Below are positions 22,933 through 32,112 of a DNA stretch of 64,000 nucleotides, piece by piece. Positions within the stretch are counted from its first letter, which is position 1. Each line of letters begins with the position of its first letter. The stretch spans positions 29,181-93,180 of the forward strand of contig CAYUIZ010000003.1 in the NCBI GenBank assembly GCA_964444885.1, given 5' to 3'. The notes under the pieces are model-generated. The model was not told the origin of the DNA. It made no database searches and was given only the letters and a program-made list of their open reading frames with translations. A program made the position numbers and the translations under genes. This DNA is from CAYRGQ01 sp964444885. Its GTDB lineage: Bacteria; Bacteroidota; Bacteroidia; Sphingobacteriales; Sphingobacteriaceae.

Positions 22933-25785
22933 ATGGGGAGACAACAATTACGATTTGGGCTTGTGGCCGTTTTTATGACGGCAGCGAGTATTTATACGAC
23001 ACACGCCCATGCCGGCCAGCAGCAGGCGGGGAGCGCACGGGATACTCTGTCATGGGATACCGTGTTGCCTTTCGATGACGGCGTGGTGACGGGGCAGCTG
23101 GATAACGGCTTTGTTTATTATATCCGTAGGAACGTTGAGCCCAAGGACCGCGTGGTCATGTACTTGGCCGCCAAAGTCGGATCTATCCTCGAAAACAAGG
23201 ACGAACTGGGGCTGGCTCACTTCATGGAGCACATGAATTTCAACGGGACTAAGAATTTTCCGAAAAACGACTTAATTCATTATTTGCAAAGTGCGGGCGT
23301 GCGGTTTGGGTCAGACCTCAATGCGTATACCGGCTTCGAACAAACCGTTTACCAGTTGCCGATTCCGTCTGACGATCCGGAACTTTTGCAAAACGGCCTG
23401 CAGGTGCTTCGCGATTGGGCGCAAGATGCTTTGCTCGATGAGGAAGAGATTGACAAGGAGCGGGGCGTCGTGCTCGAAGAGATGGGCGGAAGCCGCGGCG
23501 CTATGCAACGGATGCAAGACCAATATTTGCCGATGATCTTCAACGGATCGCGCTATGCAAGTCGCCTGCCGATCGGTACCAAGGAGATTATTTCGAATTT
23601 CGACTACCAGGTCCTGCGCGATTTCCACAAGAAGTGGTACCGCCCGGATTTGCAAGCACTAATTGTTGTGGGCGATATTGATGTCGACGCGATGGAAGCG
23701 GAGATTAAATCCCTCTTTTCAGACCTGCGGACCCCGGCAGACAAGCCCGAACGTCCCGAATTCGGCGTGTCGCTGTTGGGCAAAAACCAGTTTATGGCGG
23801 TCACCGACCCCGAAATGACGGCTACCGTCATGCAGCTATTCATCAAACATCCCGAAAAGAAGGTCGAAACGGTTGGCGATTTCCGGCATAACGTCAAGCG
23901 TAGCTTGTTTAACCAAATGGTTTCCAATCGGTTCAGTGAGCTTGTCCGACAGTCGGATCCACCATTCATCCAAGGAGGGGGAAGCATTGGAAACTTTATG
24001 TACGGACTGGATGCGCTGTCTATGCTGGCTGTTGCCAAGCCCGGCGAACTTGAGCGGGGCGTCACCGCAGTCGTCACGGAGTTCGAACGTATCAAACGGC
24101 ATGGTTTGACGGCGACCGAGCTGGAGCGTGCGAAAAGCAACTACCTAACCCAGCTCGAAGCACGGTACAACGAGCGCGATAAGCGCAATTCGGACAGCTA
24201 CGTGCAGTCCTACCTCAATCATTTTCTGGAGGACCGTCCCAGCCTGAACAACGAAGACAGCTACCTCATTTCCAAATCCCTATTGGCATCGATCCAAATT
24301 GACGAAATCAACCAGATGATGGATGCATATTATACGGACGGCAACCGCGATATCTTGATTTTGGCACCCGAGCGCGAGAAGCCCAACCTGCCCACCGAAG
24401 CGGACATGCAGGCGTGGATCGCGGCCATTGAAGCCTCGGATATCCAAGCCTATGCGGATAATGTTGCTGATGAGCCCTTGCTGGAAGAGGCGCCTGCGGG
24501 TGGCAAAATCGTGGCCCGCCAAGAAATGGCATCCATCGGTGTAGTGGATCTGAAGCTTGATAATGGCGTGCGCGTACTGTTAAAGCCGACGGATTTCAAG
24601 AACGACGAGATCCAGATGACGGCAAGCAGCCCCGGAGGCACTTCGGTCTACGACGATGCCGATTATTTATCGGCATCATACGCTACCGCACTGGTGATGA
24701 GCAGCGGCCTGGCCGATTATAACGCGACGCAATTCAATAATTACCGGGCGGGCAAGCGCGTATCGGTGACGCCGTATATTCAGGAACGCTCACAGGGTTT
24801 CTCGGCATCCAGCGGCAAGCAGGATCTAGCAACCGCTTTCGAACTGGTGTACCTGTATTATACAGCCCCCCGGATGGATATGGAAGCGTTTGAGGGCTTG
24901 CTGAGCCGTACCCGGGCTTCCCTGGCCAATCGGGCAGACGACCCCGATGCCGTTTTTGCTGATACGATAAACCGGACGCTCTATGGGGATAACATTCGCC
25001 GCAATACCATCACCATTCCTCAGCTGGAACAAATCGATGCGAAGCGCGCTTTCGAGGTTTACCGCGATCGTTTTTCGGACGCATCCGCGTTGACAGTCAC
25101 CATCGTTGGCAGCTTCACCGAAGAGGAGATTACGCCGCTGATTGAGCAATACTTGGGCGCGTTGCCCGCGCCAGGCCTCGGCACGCAGGCACGGGATTTA
25201 GGGCTTTACCCGCCGGCTGCCGGCGTATCAAAAACAGTGCGCCGTGGCCAGGAACAAGAGAAAGCGAGCGTGAGGATGTTGTACTATGGCGACTACGACT
25301 ACTCGCTTGACGAGAACGCACAGCTAGACGCATTGGAAAGCGTGCTGAACATCAAGCTGATTGAGCGCCTGCGCGAAGCCGAAAGTGGCGTGTACGGCGT
25401 GGCTGCCCGTGCTTCCTATTCCAAGGAGCCTCGCGGACGGTATTCGTTTGGCGTATATTTCGGTACAAGCCCGGGTAAAGTGGCCGACTTAACGGCTTCG
25501 GCCCTGGACGAGATCGAGAAAATCCGGACCGCCGGACCAGATCCTGTGGATATCGACAAGTTTAAGATCGAGCAACGCCGCGTGCTGGAATTGCAGCTAA
25601 AGGAAAACGGCTTCTGGCTGGGGCATATTAGCAATGCCGTGGACAAAGGCGAAGACCCCGCTTATATCCTGACCTACTTGGACGAATTGGACAAGGTGAC
25701 GGTGGAAAGCGTCAAAGCGATTGCTAACAAATACCTGGTACAAGACCGCATGTATAACTTTGTCTTGTTGCCCGAAGCGCCTTAA
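22933..25785 (+). CDS. secreted M16 family zinc peptidase (pitrilysin-like, two-domain)
   Basis: 950 residues from ATG 22933, which gives a typical signal peptide (LRFGLVAVFMTAASIYTTHAHA). An upstream ATG (22894) sits on the promoter. The inverted zinc motif H96-F-M-E99-H100 is in the first half, followed by a downstream Glu region (KERGVVLEEMGG). The second M16 half lacks the motif, as usual. Such periplasmic proteins degrade peptides imported or released at the envelope. It ends before a clear terminator and appears monocistronic. Confidence 0.94.
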   Translation: MGRQQLRFGLVAVFMTAASIYTTHAHAGQQQAGSARDTLSWDTVLPFDDGVVTGQLDNGFVYYIRRNVEPKDRVVMYLAAKVGSILENKDELGLAHFMEHMNFNGTKNFPKNDLIHYLQSAGVRFGSDLNAYTGFEQTVYQLPIPSDDPELLQNGLQVLRDWAQDALLDEEEIDKERGVVLEEMGGSRGAMQRMQDQYLPMIFNGSRYASRLPIGTKEIISNFDYQVLRDFHKKWYRPDLQALIVVGDIDVDAMEAEIKSLFSDLRTPADKPERPEFGVSLLGKNQFMAVTDPEMTATVMQLFIKHPEKKVETVGDFRHNVKRSLFNQMVSNRFSELVRQSDPPFIQGGGSIGNFMYGLDALSMLAVAKPGELERGVTAVVTEFERIKRHGLTATELERAKSNYLTQLEARYNERDKRNSDSYVQSYLNHFLEDRPSLNNEDSYLISKSLLASIQIDEINQMMDAYYTDGNRDILILAPEREKPNLPTEADMQAWIAAIEASDIQAYADNVADEPLLEEAPAGGKIVARQEMASIGVVDLKLDNGVRVLLKPTDFKNDEIQMTASSPGGTSVYDDADYLSASYATALVMSSGLADYNATQFNNYRAGKRVSVTPYIQERSQGFSASSGKQDLATAFELVYLYYTAPRMDMEAFEGLLSRTRASLANRADDPDAVFADTINRTLYGDNIRRNTITIPQLEQIDAKRAFEVYRDRFSDASALTVTIVGSFTEEEITPLIEQYLGALPAPGLGTQARDLGLYPPAAGVSKTVRRGQEQEKASVRMLYYGDYDYSLDENAQLDALESVLNIKLIERLREAESGVYGVAARASYSKEPRGRYSFGVYFGTSPGKVADLTASALDEIEKIRTAGPDPVDIDKFKIEQRRVLELQLKENGFWLGHISNAVDKGEDPAYILTYLDELDKVTVESVKAIANKYLVQDRMYNFVLLPEAP

Positions 25786-25822
25786 GGGCCTTCCGCCCAA
25801 TCGTTGGGCAGCTAACTGAGCA

Positions 25823-25854
25823 GCAACGGGTCACGCGGCCCGTTGCTTTTTTTT
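25823..25854 (+). terminator. terminator of the M16 peptidase gene
   Basis: GCAACGGG (25823-25830) pairs with CCCGTTGC (25839-25846) and is followed by eight T residues (25847-25854). Confidence 0.9.
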
Positions 25855-25996
25855 CGCCTTGTTTTTTACACAAATTTTCGTAACTTCATACCGCTGCCGC
25901 ACGCTTCCGCGGACAATCGCGCCCGAGGAAGTGTTGTTTCTTTTTTTTGAAATACGCCCTGCCGGGGTGTTCCCTTCACAAAACCGTTGTTTGGAT

Positions 25997-26917
25997 ATGA
26001 TTATAAGACCTCGCGAGAAATGGTTTCGCATGTTGTTTGTTTGGCATGGTTCCGTATTGTCGACCATATTGCCTAGGCTCATCATGCTGCTGGTATTTTC
26101 CATTGTCATATACCACCACCACGGACGGATATTCGACTATAAGATTTCGCTCAACCCGACGGCATTTATGCTGGTGGGTATCGCGTTGGCCATATTTTTA
26201 GGGTTTTGCAATACCGCGGCTTACGACCGGTTCTGGGAGGCGCGGATCTTGTGGGGCAACTTGCTGAACGATAGTCGCTCCCTTGTCCGGCAAGTGTCGT
26301 CTTTCGTTACAGCGCGTAACAGCGATGGCGAACTGCAGGCGTTCGTGCGCATACTCACTGCCTTTGCCTTTACCATAAAACATCAACTGCGCGAGACCGA
26401 TCCCACGGCGGATATCGAACGGCTGCTGCCGGCTGACCTGGCGAAGAAACTGGCAGGCAAACAATTTATTCCAGCCCTGTTGCTCAATGAGATGGGGGCG
26501 TGGCTGGCGGCAAAAGCCGATGCCGGCACGATCGATTCCATTACCAAAATGGGAATCGACAACAACCTGAACAAACTATCGGAGTCACTAGGGGGCTGCG
26601 AACGTATCGCGAATACGCCCATCCCGTATCCGTACCACGTGTTGCTGCACCGTACCGTATATATCTATTGCTTTCTGTTGCCTTTTGGGCTGGTCGACAC
26701 CATCGGGTGGATGACGCCCGTTATCGTTACGTTCATTGGTTACACGTTTATTGCGTTGGATGCGATTATAGCGGAAATCAGCGACCCGTTCGGTACGGAG
26801 CCGAATGATTTGGCGCTCGACCAGATTTGCGATACCATCGAATATTCCCTTGCCGAATTAGGAGACCTGCCGTTGCCGATGAAGTCCGACGCGGTGGAAG
26901 GCTATTACGCCAACTAG
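25997..26917 (+). CDS. bestrophin-like (UPF0187) membrane protein
   Basis: 306 residues from ATG 25997 (IIRPREKWFRMLFVWHGSV). Upstream in-frame codons are unconserved. Family motifs include FCNTAAYDRFWEAR with WG and the C-terminal FGTEPNDLALDQI, with four helices. Bacterial bestrophins are pentameric ion channels, sodium-selective in the studied case (KpBest); some act as chloride channels. It converges directly on xerD with no gap. Confidence 0.93.
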   Translation: MIIRPREKWFRMLFVWHGSVLSTILPRLIMLLVFSIVIYHHHGRIFDYKISLNPTAFMLVGIALAIFLGFCNTAAYDRFWEARILWGNLLNDSRSLVRQVSSFVTARNSDGELQAFVRILTAFAFTIKHQLRETDPTADIERLLPADLAKKLAGKQFIPALLLNEMGAWLAAKADAGTIDSITKMGIDNNLNKLSESLGGCERIANTPIPYPYHVLLHRTVYIYCFLLPFGLVDTIGWMTPVIVTFIGYTFIALDAIIAEISDPFGTEPNDLALDQICDTIEYSLAELGDLPLPMKSDAVEGYYAN

Positions 26918-27811
26918 CTAGGAGCGGGGGTGGTATTGCGTTATCACCGATTTGAGGTAGTCGCGGTCTACGTGGGTGTAGATTTCGGTGGTTGTGATGC
27001 TTTCATGCCCGAGCATGTCCTGCACGGCCCGCAGATCCGCGCCGCCTTCGATTAGGTGTGTGGCAAAGGAATGCCGGAAGGTGTGGGGGCTGACGGATTT
27101 GTTGAGGCCAGTCTTTTTCGCCAGTTCCTTAATCACCAAAAACACCATAACGCGCGATAAGGCGCGTCCCCGGCGGTTGAGAAAGACAAAATCTTCCTGT
27201 CCCGGCTGTATGGCGATGTGGCACCGGACCTCGGTGATGTACAGGCGGACGTATTTCGACGCTTCGGCACCGATGGGCACCAGCCGCTCTTTATTACCCT
27301 TGCCCGATACCTTGATAAACCCAATATCCACATGAAGATTCGAAATGCGTAACGATACTAATTCGCTGACACGCAACCCACAACCGTACAATACCTCAAG
27401 TATCGCTCTATTTCGTATGCCTTCGGGAGCCGAAAGGTCGATGGCGTTAATCAGGGCATCGATTTCGTGAATATTTAGTACGTCGGGGATTTTTCGGCCC
27501 AGCTTGGGGCTTTGGAGTAGTTCGGTTGGGTTCGGGGTTAGGTCGTATTCCAGCGCCAAAAAGGTGTAAAACGCTTTAATGCCCGAGAGGATGCGCGCTT
27601 GGCTGTATGCGGAAATACCGAATCCGTTAATCCAGTGCAGGAAATCCTGAATTTGCGAAGGGGTGAGATCGAGCGGCGTATGGCCTAAGGGCTCAGCAAA
27701 CTGCCGGAGCTTGCCGACGTCGTTGCGATAGGCCACAATGGAGTTTTCGGACAAGGACCGCTCCAGCCGTAAATATTGCGTGAATTCGGTTGTTGCCGTC
27801 TTCCAGTTCAT
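26918..27811 (-). CDS. xerD: tyrosine recombinase XerD/XerC
   Basis: 297 residues from ATG 27811 (NWKTATTEFTQYLRLERSL). It has a SAM-like N-terminal domain (about 1-90) and a catalytic domain with Arg in GCGLRVSEL, Lys in GKGNKERLVP, HTFRHSFATHLIEGG, LGHESITTTEIYTHV (nucleophile Tyr). Length and lack of extra domains fit the housekeeping Xer recombinase for chromosome dimer resolution, not an integron or phage integrase. The pairing with bestrophin is by chance orientation. Confidence 0.93.
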   Translation of the reverse strand: MNWKTATTEFTQYLRLERSLSENSIVAYRNDVGKLRQFAEPLGHTPLDLTPSQIQDFLHWINGFGISAYSQARILSGIKAFYTFLALEYDLTPNPTELLQSPKLGRKIPDVLNIHEIDALINAIDLSAPEGIRNRAILEVLYGCGLRVSELVSLRISNLHVDIGFIKVSGKGNKERLVPIGAEASKYVRLYITEVRCHIAIQPGQEDFVFLNRRGRALSRVMVFLVIKELAKKTGLNKSVSPHTFRHSFATHLIEGGADLRAVQDMLGHESITTTEIYTHVDRDYLKSVITQYHPRS

Positions 27812-27927
27812 ATGGCATAGCTTACCGTTTTTCGGCAATGATGTGAACGCGCAAACGCCTGCCGGACCGAGCTGATGACCAGTCTGAAAGGCGCCTGCAA
27901 TACACGTATTGCTTGGGGTATTGATGT

Positions 27928-29454
27928 TTAAGCAAATGCGAGCCAGTCACTAGCGTCCGAATAGTCTTCCACGACCGACGCACGGCTGCAGAGTGCTAGG
28001 TTCGATGCTATTTGTGTGATGTCGCGTTGCAGGTGCTCGAAACAGTTTTCAATGAGATCGGTGCGGAAGCCCCGCTCACCCATGGCCAGCACATATCCTG
28101 CGGAGATGGTCCGGCTGACGATCTTACCTAGCCCGACCAGCTTGCGCTGTGCGAGTAGGTCGCCGGGGACAAAATCCAGCAATTTGGCGAAACGTGGCGC
28201 GACTGATGCGGTCAGTGGATCTTCTTTGAAGTAATGCAGCAGATTCGGCAGCTTGGCCTTTTTCATTTTCTTGAGAATGATGTCCGCGATTTGCGTGTAG
28301 AGCATTTCGTTGGATCCCTCGAAAATCTGGAAGGGGCGGCTGTCGACGATGCCGCGTCCGGCAATGTGGCTGATTTTGTAGCCGTTAGCCCCCGAAACCT
28401 GGAGGCATAGTTGCGAAGATTCCTGCATCAGGTCGGTGACAAAAGCCTTCATCGTGTTGGCTTCCAGTCCTTCGGTTGCCAAGTTGAACGCGATGCCGCT
28501 GATGCCGCTGCTGCGGGCGCACATAGCCGAGCATACCGTGTAGGCCGCCTGGATACGCGACAACTGGTATTGTACGGAGTCCAGCGATAAGAGGTTGCCA
28601 CTGCCTACGATGCGTTCCCGGCACCGCGTTACCGCTTCGTCCAGCATACGTTTGATAAAGCCCATGCCCATGCCAGGGAATTGCATCCGGCTACGGTGCA
28701 GGATATCCAGCATCATTTTGATGCCCGTGCTGGTGGCTTGTAGTTTTTGGTTGGCGGGTACCTCGATATCGATTTGATTGAGCCCGTAAGGGATCATGTA
28801 GAGTCCTAAGTTGTCGAACAGATGTTCTACCTTGATGTGTTGCTGGGGATTCGCATCGTCGGTGATGAAGAAGTCGATGTCGCGCGCTAGCTCGCCGTTT
28901 TCCAGCCGTTTGCGGGCGGTCACCAGCCAGTAGTCAGCTTGGCCGGTCAAGCCTTGCCAATGCTTGGTGCCTTTGACGGCATAGCCCGTATCGGTCGTGG
29001 TGTAGGCCGTACGCATGTTGAGCGCGTCGCTGCCGTAGTCAGGCTCCGTGATCATTAAGCCGCCCATACGCTGTTCGGTAAGGAAGCTTTTGAAGATCGA
29101 CGCTTTGACATCGTCACTAGCGTATTTGGCGACAGGTTCCAGAAATAGGGCAAAGTTAATCCCAAAGGTAAGGGAGAGCGGCAGGGACTCGTAGGAGGCC
29201 GCTGACAGCAAGGCCAGACATTCCTTCACCACGACGCCTCGTCCACCGTAGGCTTCCGGAATGGCGACGGCCAGCGGCACTTCGTCCATGATTCGCTTCC
29301 ATACCTCAGGTGGCAAACCACGTTGCAAACTCAACTGGTCAATATCAGCCACTTCGTGGAATGCCTCGCGCAGTGCCTTTTCAAAACGTCCTATATAAGT
29401 CGAAAGGTCTTCTTTTTGGTTTGTTTGTCTCTTTTCGGATACTTCTACAGCCAT
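27928..29454 (-). CDS. acyl-CoA dehydrogenase family protein
   Basis: 508 residues from ATG 29454 (AVEVSEKRQ); the promoter at 29472-29479 excludes the in-frame start further upstream. The acyl-CoA dehydrogenase N-terminal, middle (GLMITEPDYGSDALNMRT, the FAD/substrate loop) and C-terminal helical domains are visible (about 80-440), with YKISHIAGRGIVDSRPFQIFEGSNEMLY near 385-410. It is longer than standard beta-oxidation enzymes (about 380) because of a C-terminal extension. Substrate chain length cannot be read from the sequence. It stands alone. Confidence 0.9.
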   Translation of the reverse strand: MAVEVSEKRQTNQKEDLSTYIGRFEKALREAFHEVADIDQLSLQRGLPPEVWKRIMDEVPLAVAIPEAYGGRGVVVKECLALLSAASYESLPLSLTFGINFALFLEPVAKYASDDVKASIFKSFLTEQRMGGLMITEPDYGSDALNMRTAYTTTDTGYAVKGTKHWQGLTGQADYWLVTARKRLENGELARDIDFFITDDANPQQHIKVEHLFDNLGLYMIPYGLNQIDIEVPANQKLQATSTGIKMMLDILHRSRMQFPGMGMGFIKRMLDEAVTRCRERIVGSGNLLSLDSVQYQLSRIQAAYTVCSAMCARSSGISGIAFNLATEGLEANTMKAFVTDLMQESSQLCLQVSGANGYKISHIAGRGIVDSRPFQIFEGSNEMLYTQIADIILKKMKKAKLPNLLHYFKEDPLTASVAPRFAKLLDFVPGDLLAQRKLVGLGKIVSRTISAGYVLAMGERGFRTDLIENCFEHLQRDITQIASNLALCSRASVVEDYSDASDWLAFA

Positions 29455-29768
29455 CAACAATAGTTTTGCGACAAAGTTAAGTAAATTAACATCTATTTGC
29501 ACACTAGAACTGATAACTTATTGGTTCGGTTCGTAACTTTATGGTAACACGCTGCTAATCCATGGCTTTCGGAACGAATACCTATCGGGCAAACCTGGCG
29601 GAAAAAGGCACGATGTGCCGGTGCGGGTGGCTTAATTTTTTGCATGCCGTCTAAATTCGCGTTTAGATTGGCTTTTTCGAAAAATGTTTTCTATTTTTAA
29701 AGATTAGTACATGTTGTGTGCGGGATGGTTTTGGGTGGGTAGCATGGGTTGTTATTTTGGAATATTAC
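29455..29768. other. divergent intergenic region before recQ
   Basis: 314 bases. It holds the minus-strand promoter at 29472-29479, a near-consensus plus-strand box TATTTTTA at 29692-29699 that could drive recQ, and a short GGCAC-GAT-GTGCC palindrome near 29606-29618. No gene is seen. Confidence 0.5.
29472..29479 (-). promoter_or_regulatory. -7 promoter box of the acyl-CoA dehydrogenase
   Basis: TAACTTTG on the minus strand, a perfect TAnnTTTG match 18 bases upstream of ATG 29454. Confidence 0.55.
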
Positions 29769-31964
29769 ATGGAAATCGAAAAAAAATTATTTGACAACTT
29801 ACAAAGCTTCTTTGGCTTCGATACCTTTAAGGGAGAGCAGGAGGCGATTATAACGAATATTCTCGACGAGCGGGACACGTTCGTAATCATGCCTACGGGT
29901 GGGGGCAAGTCCATCTGCTACCAATTGCCTGCATTAATGAGCGAAGGCACGGCTATCGTGATTTCGCCACTTATTGCGCTGATGAAAAACCAAGTGGACC
30001 AGCTACGGTCGTTTGGAGGAACGGACAGCATCGCGCACTTCCTCAACTCGTCATTGAATAAAAGCGAGGTAACCAAGGTGAAGCAAGATGTTTTGTCCGG
30101 ACTGACGAAGCTGCTCTATGTCGCACCCGAATCCTTAGCCAAGGCAGACAACGTAGAGTTTCTGAAGCTGCTGACCGTTTCCTTCGTGGCGGTAGACGAA
30201 GCACACTGTATATCGGAGTGGGGACACGATTTTAGGCCGGAGTACCGGCGTATCAGGCAAGTGATCAACACGATAGGCGACGATATTCCGGTCATTGCGT
30301 TGACGGCTACGGCGACGCCCAAGGTACAGTCCGATATCCGGAAAAACCTGCAAATGACTGAGGCCACGTTATTCAACTCGTCCTTCAACAGGCCCAACCT
30401 GTATTACGAGGTGAGGCCGAAGAAAAGCATCGCCAAAGAGATTATCCGGTTTATCCGCAACCACAATGGCAAGTCGGGCATTATCTATTGCTTGAGCCGC
30501 AAGAAAGTGGAAGAGATCGCCGAGGTGCTTAACCTCAACGGCATCAAAGCCTTGCCCTACCATGCTGGATTGGACGCCAAGACGCGATCCGAAACCCAAG
30601 ATAAATTCTTGATGGAGGATGTGGACGTCATTGTGGCGACGATCGCTTTCGGGATGGGGATTGACAAGCCCGATGTGCGCTACGTGATCCACCATGACAT
30701 TCCAAAAAGCATGGAAGGCTACTACCAGGAAACGGGACGTGCAGGGCGTGACGGCGGCGAAGGACACTGTTTGGCGTTCTATTCCGAAAAGGATATCGAG
30801 AAACTGACCAAGTTTATGAAGGACAAGCCGGTGTCCGAACGGGAGATCGGCACGCAGATCCTCAAGGAGGTGATCGATTATTCGGAGTCGTCGGTATGCC
30901 GGCGCAAGCAGATTTTGCACTATTTTGGCGAGCGCTTTGACGAGACCATGTGCAACAGCATGTGCGACAACTGCAGCTCGGACCGTATCTATTTTGAGGC
31001 GGAGGAGGCCTTGCTGAAGGTGCTTGCCTTCATTAAATCGCAAGGAGACAAGTTTGATGACCACCACTTGCTGAACGTGCTCATGGGCGAGGCGACCCAG
31101 CCCGTGACGTCATACAAGCACGATACGCACGCCTTGTTTGGAAGCGGTACGGAAGATGGGCTGCTGTATTGGAAATCGGTGATGCGCCAAGCGACCCTTG
31201 AGGATTTTCTGGCCAAGGATATTGACAATTACGGGTTGTTGAAGCTCACCCAGAAAGGGATAGGCTTTCTGGAAAACCCGTATGCGATCAAATTCAGTAT
31301 GAACCGCTCGATGGAAGACGTGGAGGAAGACCGTGGCGACGAGCAAGCGACGCAGATGGGCGGTGGCGCGGTGGATACGCAGCTGCTTCGTATGCTCAAA
31401 GACCTGCGCAAGAAGATTGCCAAGCAAAAGGGACTGCCGCCGTTTGTGATTTTCCAGGATCCTACGCTCGACGAGATGTGTACGCACTATCCCATCACGT
31501 TAGATGAACTGAAGCAGATTCATGGCGTAGGGGCAGGCAAGAGTGCGAAATTCGGCGCCCAATTTGTTGCCCTGATCAGTCAGTATGTCGATGAAAACGA
31601 CATTGACCGTCCGCAAGACTTGGTGATCAAGAGTTCGGCTAACCGTTCCGCACTCAAGGTATCCATTATCCAGAATATCGACCGTAAGATCGGATTGGAA
31701 GACATTGCGGCAGCCAAAGGGATTACCTACGAGGAACTGCTGCGCGAAGTGGAATCGATCGTCAACTCCGGAACGAAGCTCAACCTCACTTACTTTGTGG
31801 ATGAAATGATCGATTCAGATCGGCAAGAGGAAGTGTACGATTATTTTAGGCAGGCAGAAATCGATTCGATTGACGAAGCACTGAAGGAATTGGGTGGGGA
31901 TGACTACACCTATGAAGAAGTTCAATTGATGCGCATCAAGTTTATGTCGGAGCTAGGAAACTAG
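29769..31964 (+). CDS. recQ: ATP-dependent DNA helicase RecQ
   Basis: 731 residues from ATG 29769 (EIEKKLFDNLQSFFGFDTF). Helicase motif I is MPTGGGKSICYQLP (42-55), DEAH box D143-E144-A145-H146, motif VI ETGRAGRDGGEG, a zinc-binding RQC part (CRRKQILHYFGE, MCNSMCDNC), winged helix, HRDC (about 540-615, KKIAKQKGLPPFVIFQDPTL) and a C-terminal helical extension. It unwinds DNA 3'-5' in recombination repair. The order and all motifs are complete. Confidence 0.97.
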   Translation: MEIEKKLFDNLQSFFGFDTFKGEQEAIITNILDERDTFVIMPTGGGKSICYQLPALMSEGTAIVISPLIALMKNQVDQLRSFGGTDSIAHFLNSSLNKSEVTKVKQDVLSGLTKLLYVAPESLAKADNVEFLKLLTVSFVAVDEAHCISEWGHDFRPEYRRIRQVINTIGDDIPVIALTATATPKVQSDIRKNLQMTEATLFNSSFNRPNLYYEVRPKKSIAKEIIRFIRNHNGKSGIIYCLSRKKVEEIAEVLNLNGIKALPYHAGLDAKTRSETQDKFLMEDVDVIVATIAFGMGIDKPDVRYVIHHDIPKSMEGYYQETGRAGRDGGEGHCLAFYSEKDIEKLTKFMKDKPVSEREIGTQILKEVIDYSESSVCRRKQILHYFGERFDETMCNSMCDNCSSDRIYFEAEEALLKVLAFIKSQGDKFDDHHLLNVLMGEATQPVTSYKHDTHALFGSGTEDGLLYWKSVMRQATLEDFLAKDIDNYGLLKLTQKGIGFLENPYAIKFSMNRSMEDVEEDRGDEQATQMGGGAVDTQLLRMLKDLRKKIAKQKGLPPFVIFQDPTLDEMCTHYPITLDELKQIHGVGAGKSAKFGAQFVALISQYVDENDIDRPQDLVIKSSANRSALKVSIIQNIDRKIGLEDIAAAKGITYEELLREVESIVNSGTKLNLTYFVDEMIDSDRQEEVYDYFRQAEIDSIDEALKELGGDDYTYEEVQLMRIKFMSELGN

Positions 31965-31991
31965 GCCCGGATGGGTATCGGGCTTTCTCTT
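31965..31991 (+). terminator. probable terminator after recQ
   Basis: GCCCG (31965-31969) pairs with CGGGC (31979-31983) immediately after the stop, followed by TTTCTCTTT. The stem is short, so strength is moderate. Confidence 0.5.
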
Positions 31992-32112
31992 TCAGCTATA
32001 TGGATGAACGCCCTTCGGGCACGCCGGTACACGCCTGGATTCATGCTGTATCGTGCGGGCAGGTAGGGACGGCATGACAAAACAACCCGTTGGGGCTACA
32101 AAGACAGACTGC

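Noticed and set aside
26918..27811. XerD-like recombinase as integrase for the attC-like sites
   Set aside because: It lacks the IntI-specific insertion, has housekeeping Xer length and features, and is 24 kb from the sites.
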